64,000 bases of DNA from JASBTN01 sp965228805 (GTDB lineage Bacteria > Pseudomonadota > Alphaproteobacteria > Rhodobacterales > Rhodobacteraceae), in NCBI RefSeq assembly GCF_965228805.1, contig NZ_CBDDIE010000003.1, positions 434,001 to 498,000 of the forward strand, given 5' to 3'. Made by a program: the position numbers and the translations under genes. Each line of letters opens with the position of its first letter. Within the stretch, counting starts at the first letter, position 1. Shown piece after piece: positions 48,924-55,934 of this stretch. The notes beneath the pieces are model-generated. The model made no database searches, was not told the origin of the DNA, and saw only the letters and a program-made list of their open reading frames with translations.

Positions 48924-48975
48924 TCGCAATCCCGAACCGGAAAACCGGTATCCACTTTTCCTGGGATTGCTCCGC
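48924..48975. repeat. Alphaproteobacterial CCGGAAAACCGG-type repeat, copy 1
   Basis: GCAATCCCGAACCGGAAAACCGGTATCCACTTTTCCTGGGATTGC, an inverted repeat closed by GCAATCCC/GGGATTGC. The same core (AACCGGTTTCCACTTTTCGG) is at 57195-57240. Such elements are scattered widely in alphaproteobacterial intergenic regions. Confidence 0.7.
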
Positions 48976-48997
48976 TATATCGTTTCCCCGGAGGGGC

Positions 48998-49360
48998 TTA
49001 CGCGAGCGCGGCCTTCGCCTTTTCGACGATGGCGGTAAACGCTTCGGGCTCGTGCACGGCCAGGTCGGCCAGGACCTTGCGGTCCACTTCGATACCGGCA
49101 GTGTTCAGGCCGTTGATGAAGCGCGAGTAGGTCAGGCTTTCATCATGGGCGCGCACGGCAGCGTTGATGCGCTGGATCCACAGGGCGCGGAAGTTGCGCT
49201 TGCGGTTCTTGCGGTCACGGGTGGCGTATTGGTTGGCCTTGTCGACGGCCTGACGTGCAACCTTGAAGGTGTTCTTGCGACGGCCGTAATAGCCTTTCGC
49301 GGCCTTGACGACCTTCTTGTGACGGGCGTGGGTGGTGGTTCCGCCTTTAACTCGAGACAT
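48998..49360 (-). CDS. rplT: 50S ribosomal protein L20
   Basis: A 120-residue L20 that binds 23S rRNA early in 50S assembly. The very basic N-terminus MSRVKGGTTTHARHKKVVKAAKGYYGRRKNTFKVARQAV and the block NRKRNFRALWIQRINAAVRAHDESLTYSRFINGL are near-invariant in the family. It follows rpmI after 15 bases. No infC is adjacent, unlike in enterics. Confidence 0.98.
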   Translation of the reverse strand: MSRVKGGTTTHARHKKVVKAAKGYYGRRKNTFKVARQAVDKANQYATRDRKNRKRNFRALWIQRINAAVRAHDESLTYSRFINGLNTAGIEVDRKVLADLAVHEPEAFTAIVEKAKAALA

Positions 49361-49375
49361 GTCTGATCCTCCTGC

Positions 49376-49576
49376 TTAGCGCGAATAGGGCATCATGCCC
49401 TTGACGATTTTCTCGTCGGGGGCGCTCAGCGTGGTGGTGCCGCGGGCAGTGCGGATGAATTTGTTGGTGCGTTTGATCATGCCGTGGCGCTTGCCGGCCT
49501 GACCGGCCTTCACGCGGCCCGATGCCGTCACCTTGAACCGCTTCTTGCAGCTCGATTTGGTCTTCATCTTGGGCAT
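49376..49576 (-). CDS. rpmI: 50S ribosomal protein L35
   Basis: A 66-residue L35: MPKMKTKSSCKKRFKVTASGRVKAGQAGKRHGMIKRTNKF, ending IVKGMMPYSR. The ATG at 49576 follows GAGGAGACGGAA. An upstream in-frame extension is rejected because the family always begins MPKMKT. It is the first gene of the rpmI-rplT transcript, with a good promoter about 75 bases upstream. Confidence 0.98.
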   Translation of the reverse strand: MPKMKTKSSCKKRFKVTASGRVKAGQAGKRHGMIKRTNKFIRTARGTTTLSAPDEKIVKGMMPYSR

Positions 49577-49651
49577 TTCCGTCTCCTCTTGAGGTTCGGT
49601 ACAGACGCGACTCGGCATGCCTCTCGAGCCGGACGCGCGGTTGAAGTGGGC

Positions 49652-49680
49652 CGTATAGTCGGGATCGGGCAAGGTGACAA
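49652..49680 (-). promoter_or_regulatory. Promoter of rpmI-rplT
   Basis: Minus strand: TTGTCA (49675-49680), 17 bases, then TATACG (49652-49657). This gives an untranslated leader of about 70 bases before rpmI. Confidence 0.8.
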
Positions 49681-49773
49681 GAGGATTCGGGGCAGAAACC
49701 TTGCAGGTTGCGCCCGCGGCTCCGTGCTGGAGTCGCGAAGGCCGAACGTAGTGAGGCCACCGCCCCGCAGGTC

Positions 49774-49794
49774 AAAATTATTTTAAATAATTTT
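49774..49794. repeat. AT-rich palindrome nested in a GC-rich inverted repeat
   Basis: AAAATTATT-TTA-AATAATTTT is a perfect 9-bp hairpin. It is flanked by GTGAGGCCACC (49751-49761) and GGTGGCCTCGC (49806-49816), which pair with one mismatch, making a nested palindrome of about 67 bp. It lies between the small membrane protein stop and the rpmI promoter. Confidence 0.7.
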
Positions 49795-49825
49795 CGCCAA
49801 CGCTGGTGGCCTCGCTGCGCTCGGA

Positions 49826-50050
49826 TCAGCGCAGGACCTGGCCGATCACCCGCACGAAGGCGTTAGGAATATCCTCCAGCGTATAGCCACCCGGCTGCTG
49901 GGTCACCGCCAGTGCCACAAGGCCACCGCCGATCAGGATCATGATCGCGGGCACACGGGGCGCGCGGTGGTCCAGCAGCGCGCCCAGAACGGACGGGATC
50001 GACAGCGCAAGCACCACGATCCCGATCACCAGATACAGGTCATTCGTCAT
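49826..50050 (-). CDS. Small two-helix membrane protein, 74 aa
   Basis: Two hydrophobic segments, about residues 5-25 (LYLVIGIVVLALSIPSVLGAL) and 33-51 (VPAIMILIGGGLVALAVTQ), are joined by a short basic loop. The C-terminal tail GGYTLEDIPNAFVRVIGQVLR is amphipathic. It is a conserved type of small membrane protein in Rhodobacterales, without known function. The start has a Met-Thr-Asn-Asp N-terminus. It lies 53 bases downstream of the pyruvate kinase stop in reverse order, i.e. upstream of pyk on the map but after it in transcription. Confidence 0.75.
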   Translation of the reverse strand: MTNDLYLVIGIVVLALSIPSVLGALLDHRAPRVPAIMILIGGGLVALAVTQQPGGYTLEDIPNAFVRVIGQVLR

Positions 50051-50103
50051 TCACAAACCTTTACACGAAATCCGGAAAAATCCGGTTAAGGAATGGAATG
50101 ATT

Positions 50104-51552
50104 CTACTCCGGGTCCGTCGCGAAGATCAACCTTTCCGCGCAGGGTGCAACCCTGAGGATATTGGTCGTCCCGGGCACGTTGAACGGCACCCCGGCGGTG
50201 ACGACGATCTGGTCGTTCTCTTCGGCGAAACCGGCAGACCGCGCGGCCCGCGCGGCCGAGACCACGGCCATCTTGAACCGTTCGACCTCACCCGCCGTGA
50301 CAAAGCAGTTGGTGCCCCAGGACAGACACAGGCGCCGCGCCGTCCCAACCAGCGGGGTCAGCGCGATGATCGGCACGCGGGGGCGTTCGCGCGCGGTCAG
50401 TTCTGCGGTGGTGCCCGATTGGGTAAAGCAGCAGATCGCCTTGATGTCGGTGGTTTCCGCGATCTCGCGCGCCGCGGCCACGATCCCGTCCGCCACGGTC
50501 GAGCGTTTCGCCACCCGGCTGGCTTCGATCTGCTCGCGGTAGGTCGGGTCGTGTTCGACCTCGATCGCGACCTTGTCCATGGTGCTCACGGCCTCGACCG
50601 GGTAGGACCCGGCCGCCGATTCCGCCGACAGCATCACCGCATCGGCCCCATCATAGATGGCGTTGGCGACGTCCGAGACCTCGGCGCGGGTGGGCACCGG
50701 GCTTTCGATCATGCTTTCCAGCATCTGGGTCGCGACGATCACCGGTTTGCCCGCGCGGCGGCAGTCATGGATCAGGCGTTTCTGGATCGGCGGCACCGCC
50801 TGCACCGGCAGCTCGACGCCAAGGTCGCCGCGCGCCACCATGATCCCGTCGGAGGCCGCCAGGATCTCGGCAAAGGCATCGACGGCGGCGGGTTTTTCGA
50901 TCTTGGCCAGCACGGCGGCACGACCCTGGGCCAGTTCGCGCGCCTCGTCCATGTCCTGGCGGCGCTGCACAAAGGACAGCGCCAGCCAATCGACGCCCAG
51001 CTGGCAGGCGAATTCCAGGTCCGAGCGGTCCTTGTCCGACAGGGCCGCCAGCGGCAGCACCACGTCGGGCACGTTCACGCCCTTGCGGTCAGAAATCGTG
51101 CCGCCCACCTCGACGATGCAATCGGCGAAATCCGGGCCACAGTCCTGCACACGCAGGCGGATCTTGCCGTCATTGACCAGCAGGGTAGCCTCGGGTTTCA
51201 GCGCCGCGAAGATCTCGGGGTGGGGCAAGCAGACCCGGTGACCTTCGCCCGGGGTCTCGTCCAGATCGAAGCGGAAATGGTTGCCCTCGTCCAGTTCGGC
51301 GGCCCCCGCGGCAAAGGTGCCGCAGCGCAGTTTTGGCCCCTGCAGGTCGGCGAGGATGGCAATCGGGCGGCCCATGTCCTTTTCGACCTGACGCACGATG
51401 TCATGGCGGGCGCGCTGTTCGTCCTGGGTGCCGTGGGACATGTTCAGGCGGAACACGTCGGCGCCGGCCTCGAACAGGGCCCGGATGCTGTCATAGTCGC
51501 TCGATGCCGGGCCCAACGTGGCCACGATCTTGACGTTGCGAAGGCGTCTCAT
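50104..51552 (-). CDS. pyk: Pyruvate kinase
   Basis: A 482-residue glycolytic enzyme converting phosphoenolpyruvate and ADP to pyruvate and ATP. It starts MRRLRNVKIVATLGPASSDYDSIRALFEAGADVFRLNMSHG. The catalytic Lys/Glu block is VLAKIEKPAAVDAFAEILAASDGIMVARGDLGVELP (about 222-257), RLIHDCRRAGKPVIVATQMLESMIESPVPTRAEVSDVANAI follows, and MLSAESAAGSYPVEAVSTM holds the nucleotide region. The C-terminal regulatory domain is about 350-482. The start is the ATG after GGGGAGAAGTGCG. An upstream in-frame Met (MTKRKGEKCAM) is less likely. Confidence 0.96.
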   Translation of the reverse strand: MRRLRNVKIVATLGPASSDYDSIRALFEAGADVFRLNMSHGTQDEQRARHDIVRQVEKDMGRPIAILADLQGPKLRCGTFAAGAAELDEGNHFRFDLDETPGEGHRVCLPHPEIFAALKPEATLLVNDGKIRLRVQDCGPDFADCIVEVGGTISDRKGVNVPDVVLPLAALSDKDRSDLEFACQLGVDWLALSFVQRRQDMDEARELAQGRAAVLAKIEKPAAVDAFAEILAASDGIMVARGDLGVELPVQAVPPIQKRLIHDCRRAGKPVIVATQMLESMIESPVPTRAEVSDVANAIYDGADAVMLSAESAAGSYPVEAVSTMDKVAIEVEHDPTYREQIEASRVAKRSTVADGIVAAAREIAETTDIKAICCFTQSGTTAELTARERPRVPIIALTPLVGTARRLCLSWGTNCFVTAGEVERFKMAVVSAARAARSAGFAEENDQIVVTAGVPFNVPGTTNILRVAPCAERLIFATDPE

Positions 51553-51686
51553 CGCGCACTTCTCCCCTTTACGTTTCGTCATTTTAGGTGGGCCACCTGC
51601 TCTATGCCTCAATTCGCCTGACGTGACAACTGGCGCTTTCCGTTTTGCTCGCATAAATGGGTCTGAACCCGGAGTGCAACACGACC

Positions 51687-52427
51687 ATGACATATCTGCC
51701 CTTTCACGTCTTTGGCGAAGACCGCCCGGCCCGCTGGCTGGTGACCTGCGATCATGCGGCCAATACGGTGCCCGCGGAAGTGAACGGTGGCTGCCTGGGT
51801 CTGCCGCCCGAGGACATGGCGCGCCACATCGCCTTTGATCCGGGCGCGGCGGGGGTCACCCTGGCCCTGGCCGAGATGCTGAATGCGCCCGCGATCCTGT
51901 CCAATTTCTCGCGCCTGGTGATCGACCCGAACCGGGGCGAGGATGACCCGACGGTGCTGATGAAGCTTTATGACGGGACCATTATTCCGGCCAATCGCAA
52001 CGCCGGTCCCGAGGAGCGTGAACGCCGCCTGAACGCCTATTACCGCCCCTACCACCAGGCCCAGGCCCGGCTGGCGGCGCGGCAGGAGGACACGGTGCTT
52101 CTGTCGATCCACAGCTACACGCGCCAGCTGCGCGGACGGCAGCCCCGGCCCTGGCATGTCGGCATTCTTTACGGGCGCGACGACCGGCTGGCGAAACCAC
52201 TGATCCGGCGGCTGGAGGCGGAGCCGGACCTGTGCGTCGGCGAAAACGAGCCCTATGGCGGCCATCTGGACGGTGACAGCGTGGACCGCCACGCGATCAA
52301 GCCGGGGCGTGCCAATGTGCTGATCGAGATCCGCAACGACCTGATCGAAACGGACGAGCAGCAATACGCCTGGGCCAAGCGGCTGGCGCCGATCCTTGAG
52401 GAAGTGCTGGACGCGACGGGGCTGTGA
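51687..52427 (+). CDS. N-formylglutamate amidohydrolase family protein
   Basis: A 246-residue zinc hydrolase of the FGase family (PF05013), which in histidine degradation cleaves N-formylglutamate. Visible elements: RWLVTCDHAANTVPAEVN (D-H metal region), HIAFDPGAAGVTLALAEMLNAPAILSNFSRLVIDPNRG (family signature), LLSIHSYTRQLRGRQPRPWHVGILYG and VLIEIRNDLIETDEQQ. No other hut gene is near, so it may act on another N-acyl amino acid. The ATG at 51687 was preferred to one at 51657, because a GGAG lies 12 bases before it. It is divergent from pyk. Confidence 0.88.
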   Translation: MTYLPFHVFGEDRPARWLVTCDHAANTVPAEVNGGCLGLPPEDMARHIAFDPGAAGVTLALAEMLNAPAILSNFSRLVIDPNRGEDDPTVLMKLYDGTIIPANRNAGPEERERRLNAYYRPYHQAQARLAARQEDTVLLSIHSYTRQLRGRQPRPWHVGILYGRDDRLAKPLIRRLEAEPDLCVGENEPYGGHLDGDSVDRHAIKPGRANVLIEIRNDLIETDEQQYAWAKRLAPILEEVLDATGL

Positions 52428-52443
52428 GGGCAATCGGCAAGGC

Positions 52444-52635
52444 GCAGCCGCGGCGCGCCCGACCCTGGGTGGGCGCTTTCGCAACGGCGAAGCGGTGCGA
52501 GACGCTCACCACACCCCGAAGGTTTGTTCGGGCTGAAACGTCGGTAATGCGCCCTCCCGTGGGGAGGGCCCCCTCTCGGCAGAATTCGCAGGCGAATTCG
52601 CCTGCCGGGTCAACGCAGGCGCGTCGCGGCTGCGC
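52444..52635 (+). repeat. Structured interspersed element, copy 2
   Basis: 192 bp. Terminal inverted repeats GCAGCCGCGGCGC and GCGTCGCGGCTGC (one mismatch). It contains GCGCCCGACCCTGGGTGGGC, a variable middle, GAAACGTCGGTAATGC, GCCCTCCCGTGGGGAGGGC and the perfect palindrome GCAGGCGAATTCGCCTGC. It begins 17 bases after the FGase stop. Confidence 0.88.
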
Positions 52636-52702
52636 CGCTCCAAGCGCGGAACACCGCAAAGGCAGAAGTCCATATGATCCAAACCGAACCAAAGGGCGAA
52701 CC

Positions 52703-53041
52703 ATGCCACATCTGACCATCGTACATTCCCGGGGCGTGCCCGCCGATCAGGCGCTTTGTAACACGCTGTTCGACGCGTTGGCCGCCCATCCGGCGATCCC
52801 GCATCCCGAAAGCCTGAAGATCCGCACCCTGCCCTGCCCACATCACCGTATCGGCACCGAGCCGCAGAGTTTCGCCCATGCCCAGCTGGCCCTTCTGCCC
52901 GGGCGCGATGATGGCACGAAGGCGGCGCTGAGTGCGCTGGTGTTGGAGGTGCTGGACCGCCACCTGCCCGAAGTGGGCAGCCTGTCGGCGGATGTGTCCG
53001 AGCTGTCGGCGGCCTATGTGAAACGGGTGCTGGACGATTGA
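52703..53041 (+). CDS. 5-carboxymethyl-2-hydroxymuconate delta-isomerase (CHMI) family protein
   Basis: A 112-residue small enzyme of the CHMI/tautomerase superfamily. It begins MPHLTIVHSRGV, placing Pro next to the initiator Met as the catalytic base after Met removal. The central SFAHAQLALLPGRDDGTKAALSALVLEVLDRHL and C-terminal LSADVSELSAAYVKRV follow the CHMI pattern (F-x-H...R...E-I). CHMI works in homoprotocatechuate degradation, but no other hpa gene is near. Its role may therefore be a different tautomerisation. It starts 68 bases after repeat copy 2. The longer upstream frame lies inside that repeat. Confidence 0.8.
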   Translation: MPHLTIVHSRGVPADQALCNTLFDALAAHPAIPHPESLKIRTLPCPHHRIGTEPQSFAHAQLALLPGRDDGTKAALSALVLEVLDRHLPEVGSLSADVSELSAAYVKRVLDD

Positions 53042-53156
53042 AAGCTGAGCAGCGGTGCGAAGTTCCGTCTTCACTGCCGCTCGACCGGGCGCTTGACCCC
53101 ACCGCCGCAACCCGTTCCAATACGCCCAACCCCGCGATGACACCCGAGGACCAGAC

Positions 53157-53474
53157 ATGGACGACCAGACCCGTATCGAGATCGAAGCCGCCGCCTTCCG
53201 CCGCCTGCAGCAGCACCTGATGGAAGACCGCCGCGACGTGCAGAACATCGACATGATGAACCTGGCGGGCTTCTGCCGGAACTGCCTGTCGCGCTGGTAT
53301 CAGGAGGCCGCCAACGAGCGTGGCATCGAGATGGACAAGGAAGAAGGACGCGAGGCCTTCTACCGCATGCCCTATTCCGAGTGGAAGGCGCAGCACCAGA
53401 CCGAAGCGAGCCCCGATAAGCAGGCCGAATTCGAGACCGCCTTTCGCGAAAACGTCCTGAAGGACCAAAGCTGA
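53157..53474 (+). CDS. DUF1244 family protein
   Basis: A 105-residue cytosolic protein matching DUF1244, a small conserved alpha/gamma-proteobacterial family without known function. Landmarks: AAAFRRLQQHLMEDRRDVQNIDMMNLAGFCRNCLSRWYQEAANERGIEMDKEEGREAFYRMPYSEWKAQHQ, with the C-R-N-C pair and a strongly conserved MPY-x-E-W-K. The two Cys suggest metal binding or redox. The start follows CGAGGACCAGAC. It is one base ahead of the next gene, so it probably begins the operon that includes the four-Cys paralogs and the DUF5671 protein. Confidence 0.88.
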   Translation: MDDQTRIEIEAAAFRRLQQHLMEDRRDVQNIDMMNLAGFCRNCLSRWYQEAANERGIEMDKEEGREAFYRMPYSEWKAQHQTEASPDKQAEFETAFRENVLKDQS

Positions 53475-53475
53475 C

Positions 53476-53859
53476 ATGACCCCGCGCAATATCCTCATCG
53501 TGCTGGGCGTGGTCGTTGTTGTGGCGTTCATGATGGCGCAAAACGGCATGGGTCGGGCCACCGGCGGCGACAAAACCCGCATGTCGGACCTGCGCGACCT
53601 CTCGGGTTTTGTCTATTGCACCGCCGATCTGAACGACGGCGCCCTGCCTGATGCGCTGGCCCCGTTCGAACACTGCGGCCGCAACACGCGCCTGGCCGAT
53701 CCGGCCACCGGCACCCCCTATGGCTATCGCAAGATCGACGCGCTGACCTATGAGGTTTGCGCTGATTTCGAGAAACCCGAACGGGTTGTCGACCAATGGT
53801 ACGGGCGCGGTAGCTTCGACCCGGCCACCGGCTGCGCCACGGTGTCACGCGGGGAATGA
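53476..53859 (+). CDS. Four-Cys membrane-anchored protein, paralog A
   Basis: A 127-residue protein of no family known to me. One N-terminal membrane segment (about 5-20) is followed by a periplasmic-type domain with Cys 48, 67, 95 and 120. It is clearly homologous to the protein at 54553-54963: both have RxxxLxxL, N-D-x2-LP-x2-L, DP-x2-GTP-x2-YR, Y-x2-C and a final Cys, with Cys spacings 19/28/25 here and 19/28/26 there. The DPATGTPYGYR segment resembles the DPWGNPYxY motif of type II pseudopilins, but no prepilin cleavage site is present. It starts 2 bases after the DUF1244 stop. Confidence 0.78.
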   Translation: MTPRNILIVLGVVVVVAFMMAQNGMGRATGGDKTRMSDLRDLSGFVYCTADLNDGALPDALAPFEHCGRNTRLADPATGTPYGYRKIDALTYEVCADFEKPERVVDQWYGRGSFDPATGCATVSRGE

Positions 53860-53933
53860 TTTGCCCGCACGGACTTGAATGAACAACGTTCAAATCCCAT
53901 ATTGCCCCCATTGCAGATGCAAAGGAGGGTTTC

Positions 53934-54569
53934 ATGCGCCCATCGGATCAATTGGCGGAGTTTACCCGCGAAGCATTGAAAGCGGGCCGGTCCCGTGACG
54001 AGATTTCACAGGCCCTGACCGAGGCAGGCTGGGCCGGGAACGAAGTGGACGAGGCGCTGGCGGCCTGGGTCGACAGCCCCTTTACTCCACCGATCCCGCG
54101 CCCGCGCCCGCAGCTTTCGGCGCGCGAGGCGTTCTTCTACCTGCTGCTCTTCGGCGCGCTTGGCTGGACCGCCTGGCATGTGGGCAGCCTCTTGTTCCAG
54201 GCCATCGATGTGCTGGTGCCCAAGGCGGGCGACAAGTTCCAGGGCTGGGAGCGGGACATGATGCGGTTCTCGATCGCGTCCCTCATTGTCACCACGCCGC
54301 TGTTTCTGTGGCTGCACACCCGGGTCAGCCGCGACGTGGCCCGCGCGCCGGGCAAGCGCCGCTCGCCGGTGCGCAAATGGCTGGGCTATATCGCCATGTT
54401 CCTCGCGGCCACGACCATCCTCGGCGACCTTGTCCACCTGATCTATCGCCTGTTGGACGGCGACCTGACGCTGCAGATCACGCTGAAGTCCGGCGTGCTG
54501 GCGGCGGTGGCAGGCGCGATCTTCGTCTATTTCCGCGACCAGGTGGGGAGGGATGACGATGCCGCGTGA
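53934..54569 (+). CDS. DUF5671-like integral membrane protein
   Basis: A 211-residue protein. Residues 1-48 form a small helical domain (SDQLAEFTREALKAGRSRDEISQALTEAGWAGNEVDEAL), which looks like a UBA-like/helix-hairpin module. Four hydrophobic helices follow (about 62-86, 108-125, 147-170 and 180-200), as in DUF5671. Basic clusters (RVSRDVARAPGKRRSPVRK) lie between helices. The start has AGGAGGGTTTC. It is flanked on both sides by the paralogous four-Cys proteins, and its stop overlaps the start of paralog B. Function unknown. The gene order suggests a small membrane complex. Confidence 0.8.
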   Translation: MRPSDQLAEFTREALKAGRSRDEISQALTEAGWAGNEVDEALAAWVDSPFTPPIPRPRPQLSAREAFFYLLLFGALGWTAWHVGSLLFQAIDVLVPKAGDKFQGWERDMMRFSIASLIVTTPLFLWLHTRVSRDVARAPGKRRSPVRKWLGYIAMFLAATTILGDLVHLIYRLLDGDLTLQITLKSGVLAAVAGAIFVYFRDQVGRDDDAA

Positions 54570-54963
54570 CATGATCCTTCCGGGCGCCATTGCCGGTCTG
54601 GCCGTCGTCGCCGTGGTCGCGGGGCTGGCCCTGACCGGCGGCCCGGCGCGTGGCAAGGCCGAACAGCGCGACCAGACCCGCATCACCGCACTGGAAGAGG
54701 TTCGAAGCCTGGTGAAATGCCTGGCCAACGATAACGACCAGTCCCTTCCCAGTAGCCTTGAAGCACATGACGACTGCGCCGCGCTGGATGTCTTGCACGA
54801 CCCCTTTTCCGGCACACCCATCCGGTACGAGCGGCTGAATTCAAGAGAGTATCATCTCTGCCCGCATCTCGAACTGCCCGAAGATTTCCGCGACGGGCGT
54901 TGGCCTTACGCCGGGGAATACCACGCCCAAAGCGATTGCGTGCGCTACAGATACCGCCCCTGA
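54553..54963 (+). CDS. Four-Cys membrane-anchored protein, paralog B
   Basis: A 136-residue homolog of the 53476-53859 protein. An N-terminal membrane helix (about 8-28) precedes a domain with Cys 56, 75, 103 and 129, at almost the same spacing as paralog A. Shared blocks are TRITALEEV, ANDNDQSLPSSLEAHDDC, DPFSGTPIRYERL and YHLCPHLELPE. It overlaps the DUF5671 gene by 17 bases, with GGGGAGGG as ribosome binding site, so the two are translationally linked. ATG at 54559 is an alternative start. A bidirectional terminator follows 8 bases after the stop. No function can be assigned. Confidence 0.78.
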   Translation: MTMPRDMILPGAIAGLAVVAVVAGLALTGGPARGKAEQRDQTRITALEEVRSLVKCLANDNDQSLPSSLEAHDDCAALDVLHDPFSGTPIRYERLNSREYHLCPHLELPEDFRDGRWPYAGEYHAQSDCVRYRYRP

Positions 54964-54970
54964 AAACACA

Positions 54971-54998
54971 AAACCCCGCGCCGGACAGCGCGGGGTTT
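54971..54998. terminator. Bidirectional terminator
   Basis: AAACCCCGCGC pairs with GCGCGGGGTTT, loop CGGACA, between the converging four-Cys operon and the D-amino acid aminotransferase gene. It is followed by TTTCCGTTT on the plus side. Confidence 0.85.
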
Positions 54999-55021
54999 CC
55001 GTTTCGACCTGACGGGCGGGG

Positions 55022-55876
55022 TCAGACCGCCTTTTTCAGGCTTTCTTCCAGATAGATCTCGCGCAGGCGGGTCATGACCGGGCCGGGCTGACCATCACCC
55101 AGCTGGGCGCCGTCGATCTCGACCACCGGCATGACGAAGGCCGAAGCCGAGGTAAAGAAGGCCTCATCAGCCTGCTGAGCTTCCTCGATGGTGAAGGAGC
55201 GTTCGACCACCTCCATCTGCGCTTCCTTGGCGAAACGCAGCACGGCGGCGCGGGTAATGCCGTGCAGGATGTCGTTGGACAGGGCGCGGGTGATGATCTT
55301 GCCGTCCTTGACGATATAGGCGTTGTTCGAGGTGCCCTCGGTCACATAGCCATCCTCGACCAGCCAGGCGTCATCGGCACCGGCGGACTTGGCCATCATC
55401 TTGCCCATCGACGGGTACAAGAGCTGCACCGTCTTGATGTCGCGGCGACCCCAGCGGATGTCATCGACGCTGATCACTTTGACCGGGTTCACATTGGCGG
55501 CCAGGCCCGGTTTGTTCTGGGTGAACAGGACGATGGTGGGCTTGGTGGTCTCGGGATCCGGGAAGACGAAATCGCGATCCGAAGGCGCGCCACGGGTGAT
55601 CTGCAGATAGACCAGACCCTCAACGATCCCGTTGTCGGCGACCAGCTTGCGGTGCACCTCCAGCAGGTCTTCCTTGGAGATCGGATTCGGCATGCCCAGC
55701 TCGTTCAGCGAACGTTCCAGCCGCACCGCATGGCCGTCGAAATCGATCAGCTTTCCGTCCAGCACCGAGGTCACCTCGTAGACGCCATCGGCAAACAGGA
55801 AGCCGCGGTCGAAGATCGAGATCTTCGCCTCCCCTTCCGGCAGGTACTCTCCGTTCACGTAAACGATGCGGCTCAT
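55022..55876 (-). CDS. dat: D-amino acid aminotransferase (PLP fold type IV)
   Basis: A 284-residue class IV aminotransferase interconverting D-alanine and D-glutamate with their 2-oxo acids. The diagnostic opening is MSRIVYVNGEYLPEGEAKISIFDRGFLFADGVYEV (D-AAT type, with RGF-x-FADG), and the PLP Lys is in DIKTVQLLYPSMGKMMAK-x-SGADDAW. VTEGTSNNAYIV is the conserved E-G-T/S-N block. Length matches bacterial D-AAT (about 283). The ATG follows AGGAAAGGAACCACC. It lies near a DgcN/DgcA pair that also handles D-glutamate, which supports a D-amino acid role. Confidence 0.88.
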   Translation of the reverse strand: MSRIVYVNGEYLPEGEAKISIFDRGFLFADGVYEVTSVLDGKLIDFDGHAVRLERSLNELGMPNPISKEDLLEVHRKLVADNGIVEGLVYLQITRGAPSDRDFVFPDPETTKPTIVLFTQNKPGLAANVNPVKVISVDDIRWGRRDIKTVQLLYPSMGKMMAKSAGADDAWLVEDGYVTEGTSNNAYIVKDGKIITRALSNDILHGITRAAVLRFAKEAQMEVVERSFTIEEAQQADEAFFTSASAFVMPVVEIDGAQLGDGQPGPVMTRLREIYLEESLKKAV

Positions 55877-55934
55877 GGTGGTTCCTTTCCTCATTGACGC
55901 CCGGGCATGGGCATAGTCGGGTTTCGGGTGCCGA

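Noticed and set aside
51657..51686. An upstream ATG for the formylglutamate amidohydrolase-family gene
   Set aside because: No ribosome binding site, and the added MGLNPECNTT is not like family N-termini.
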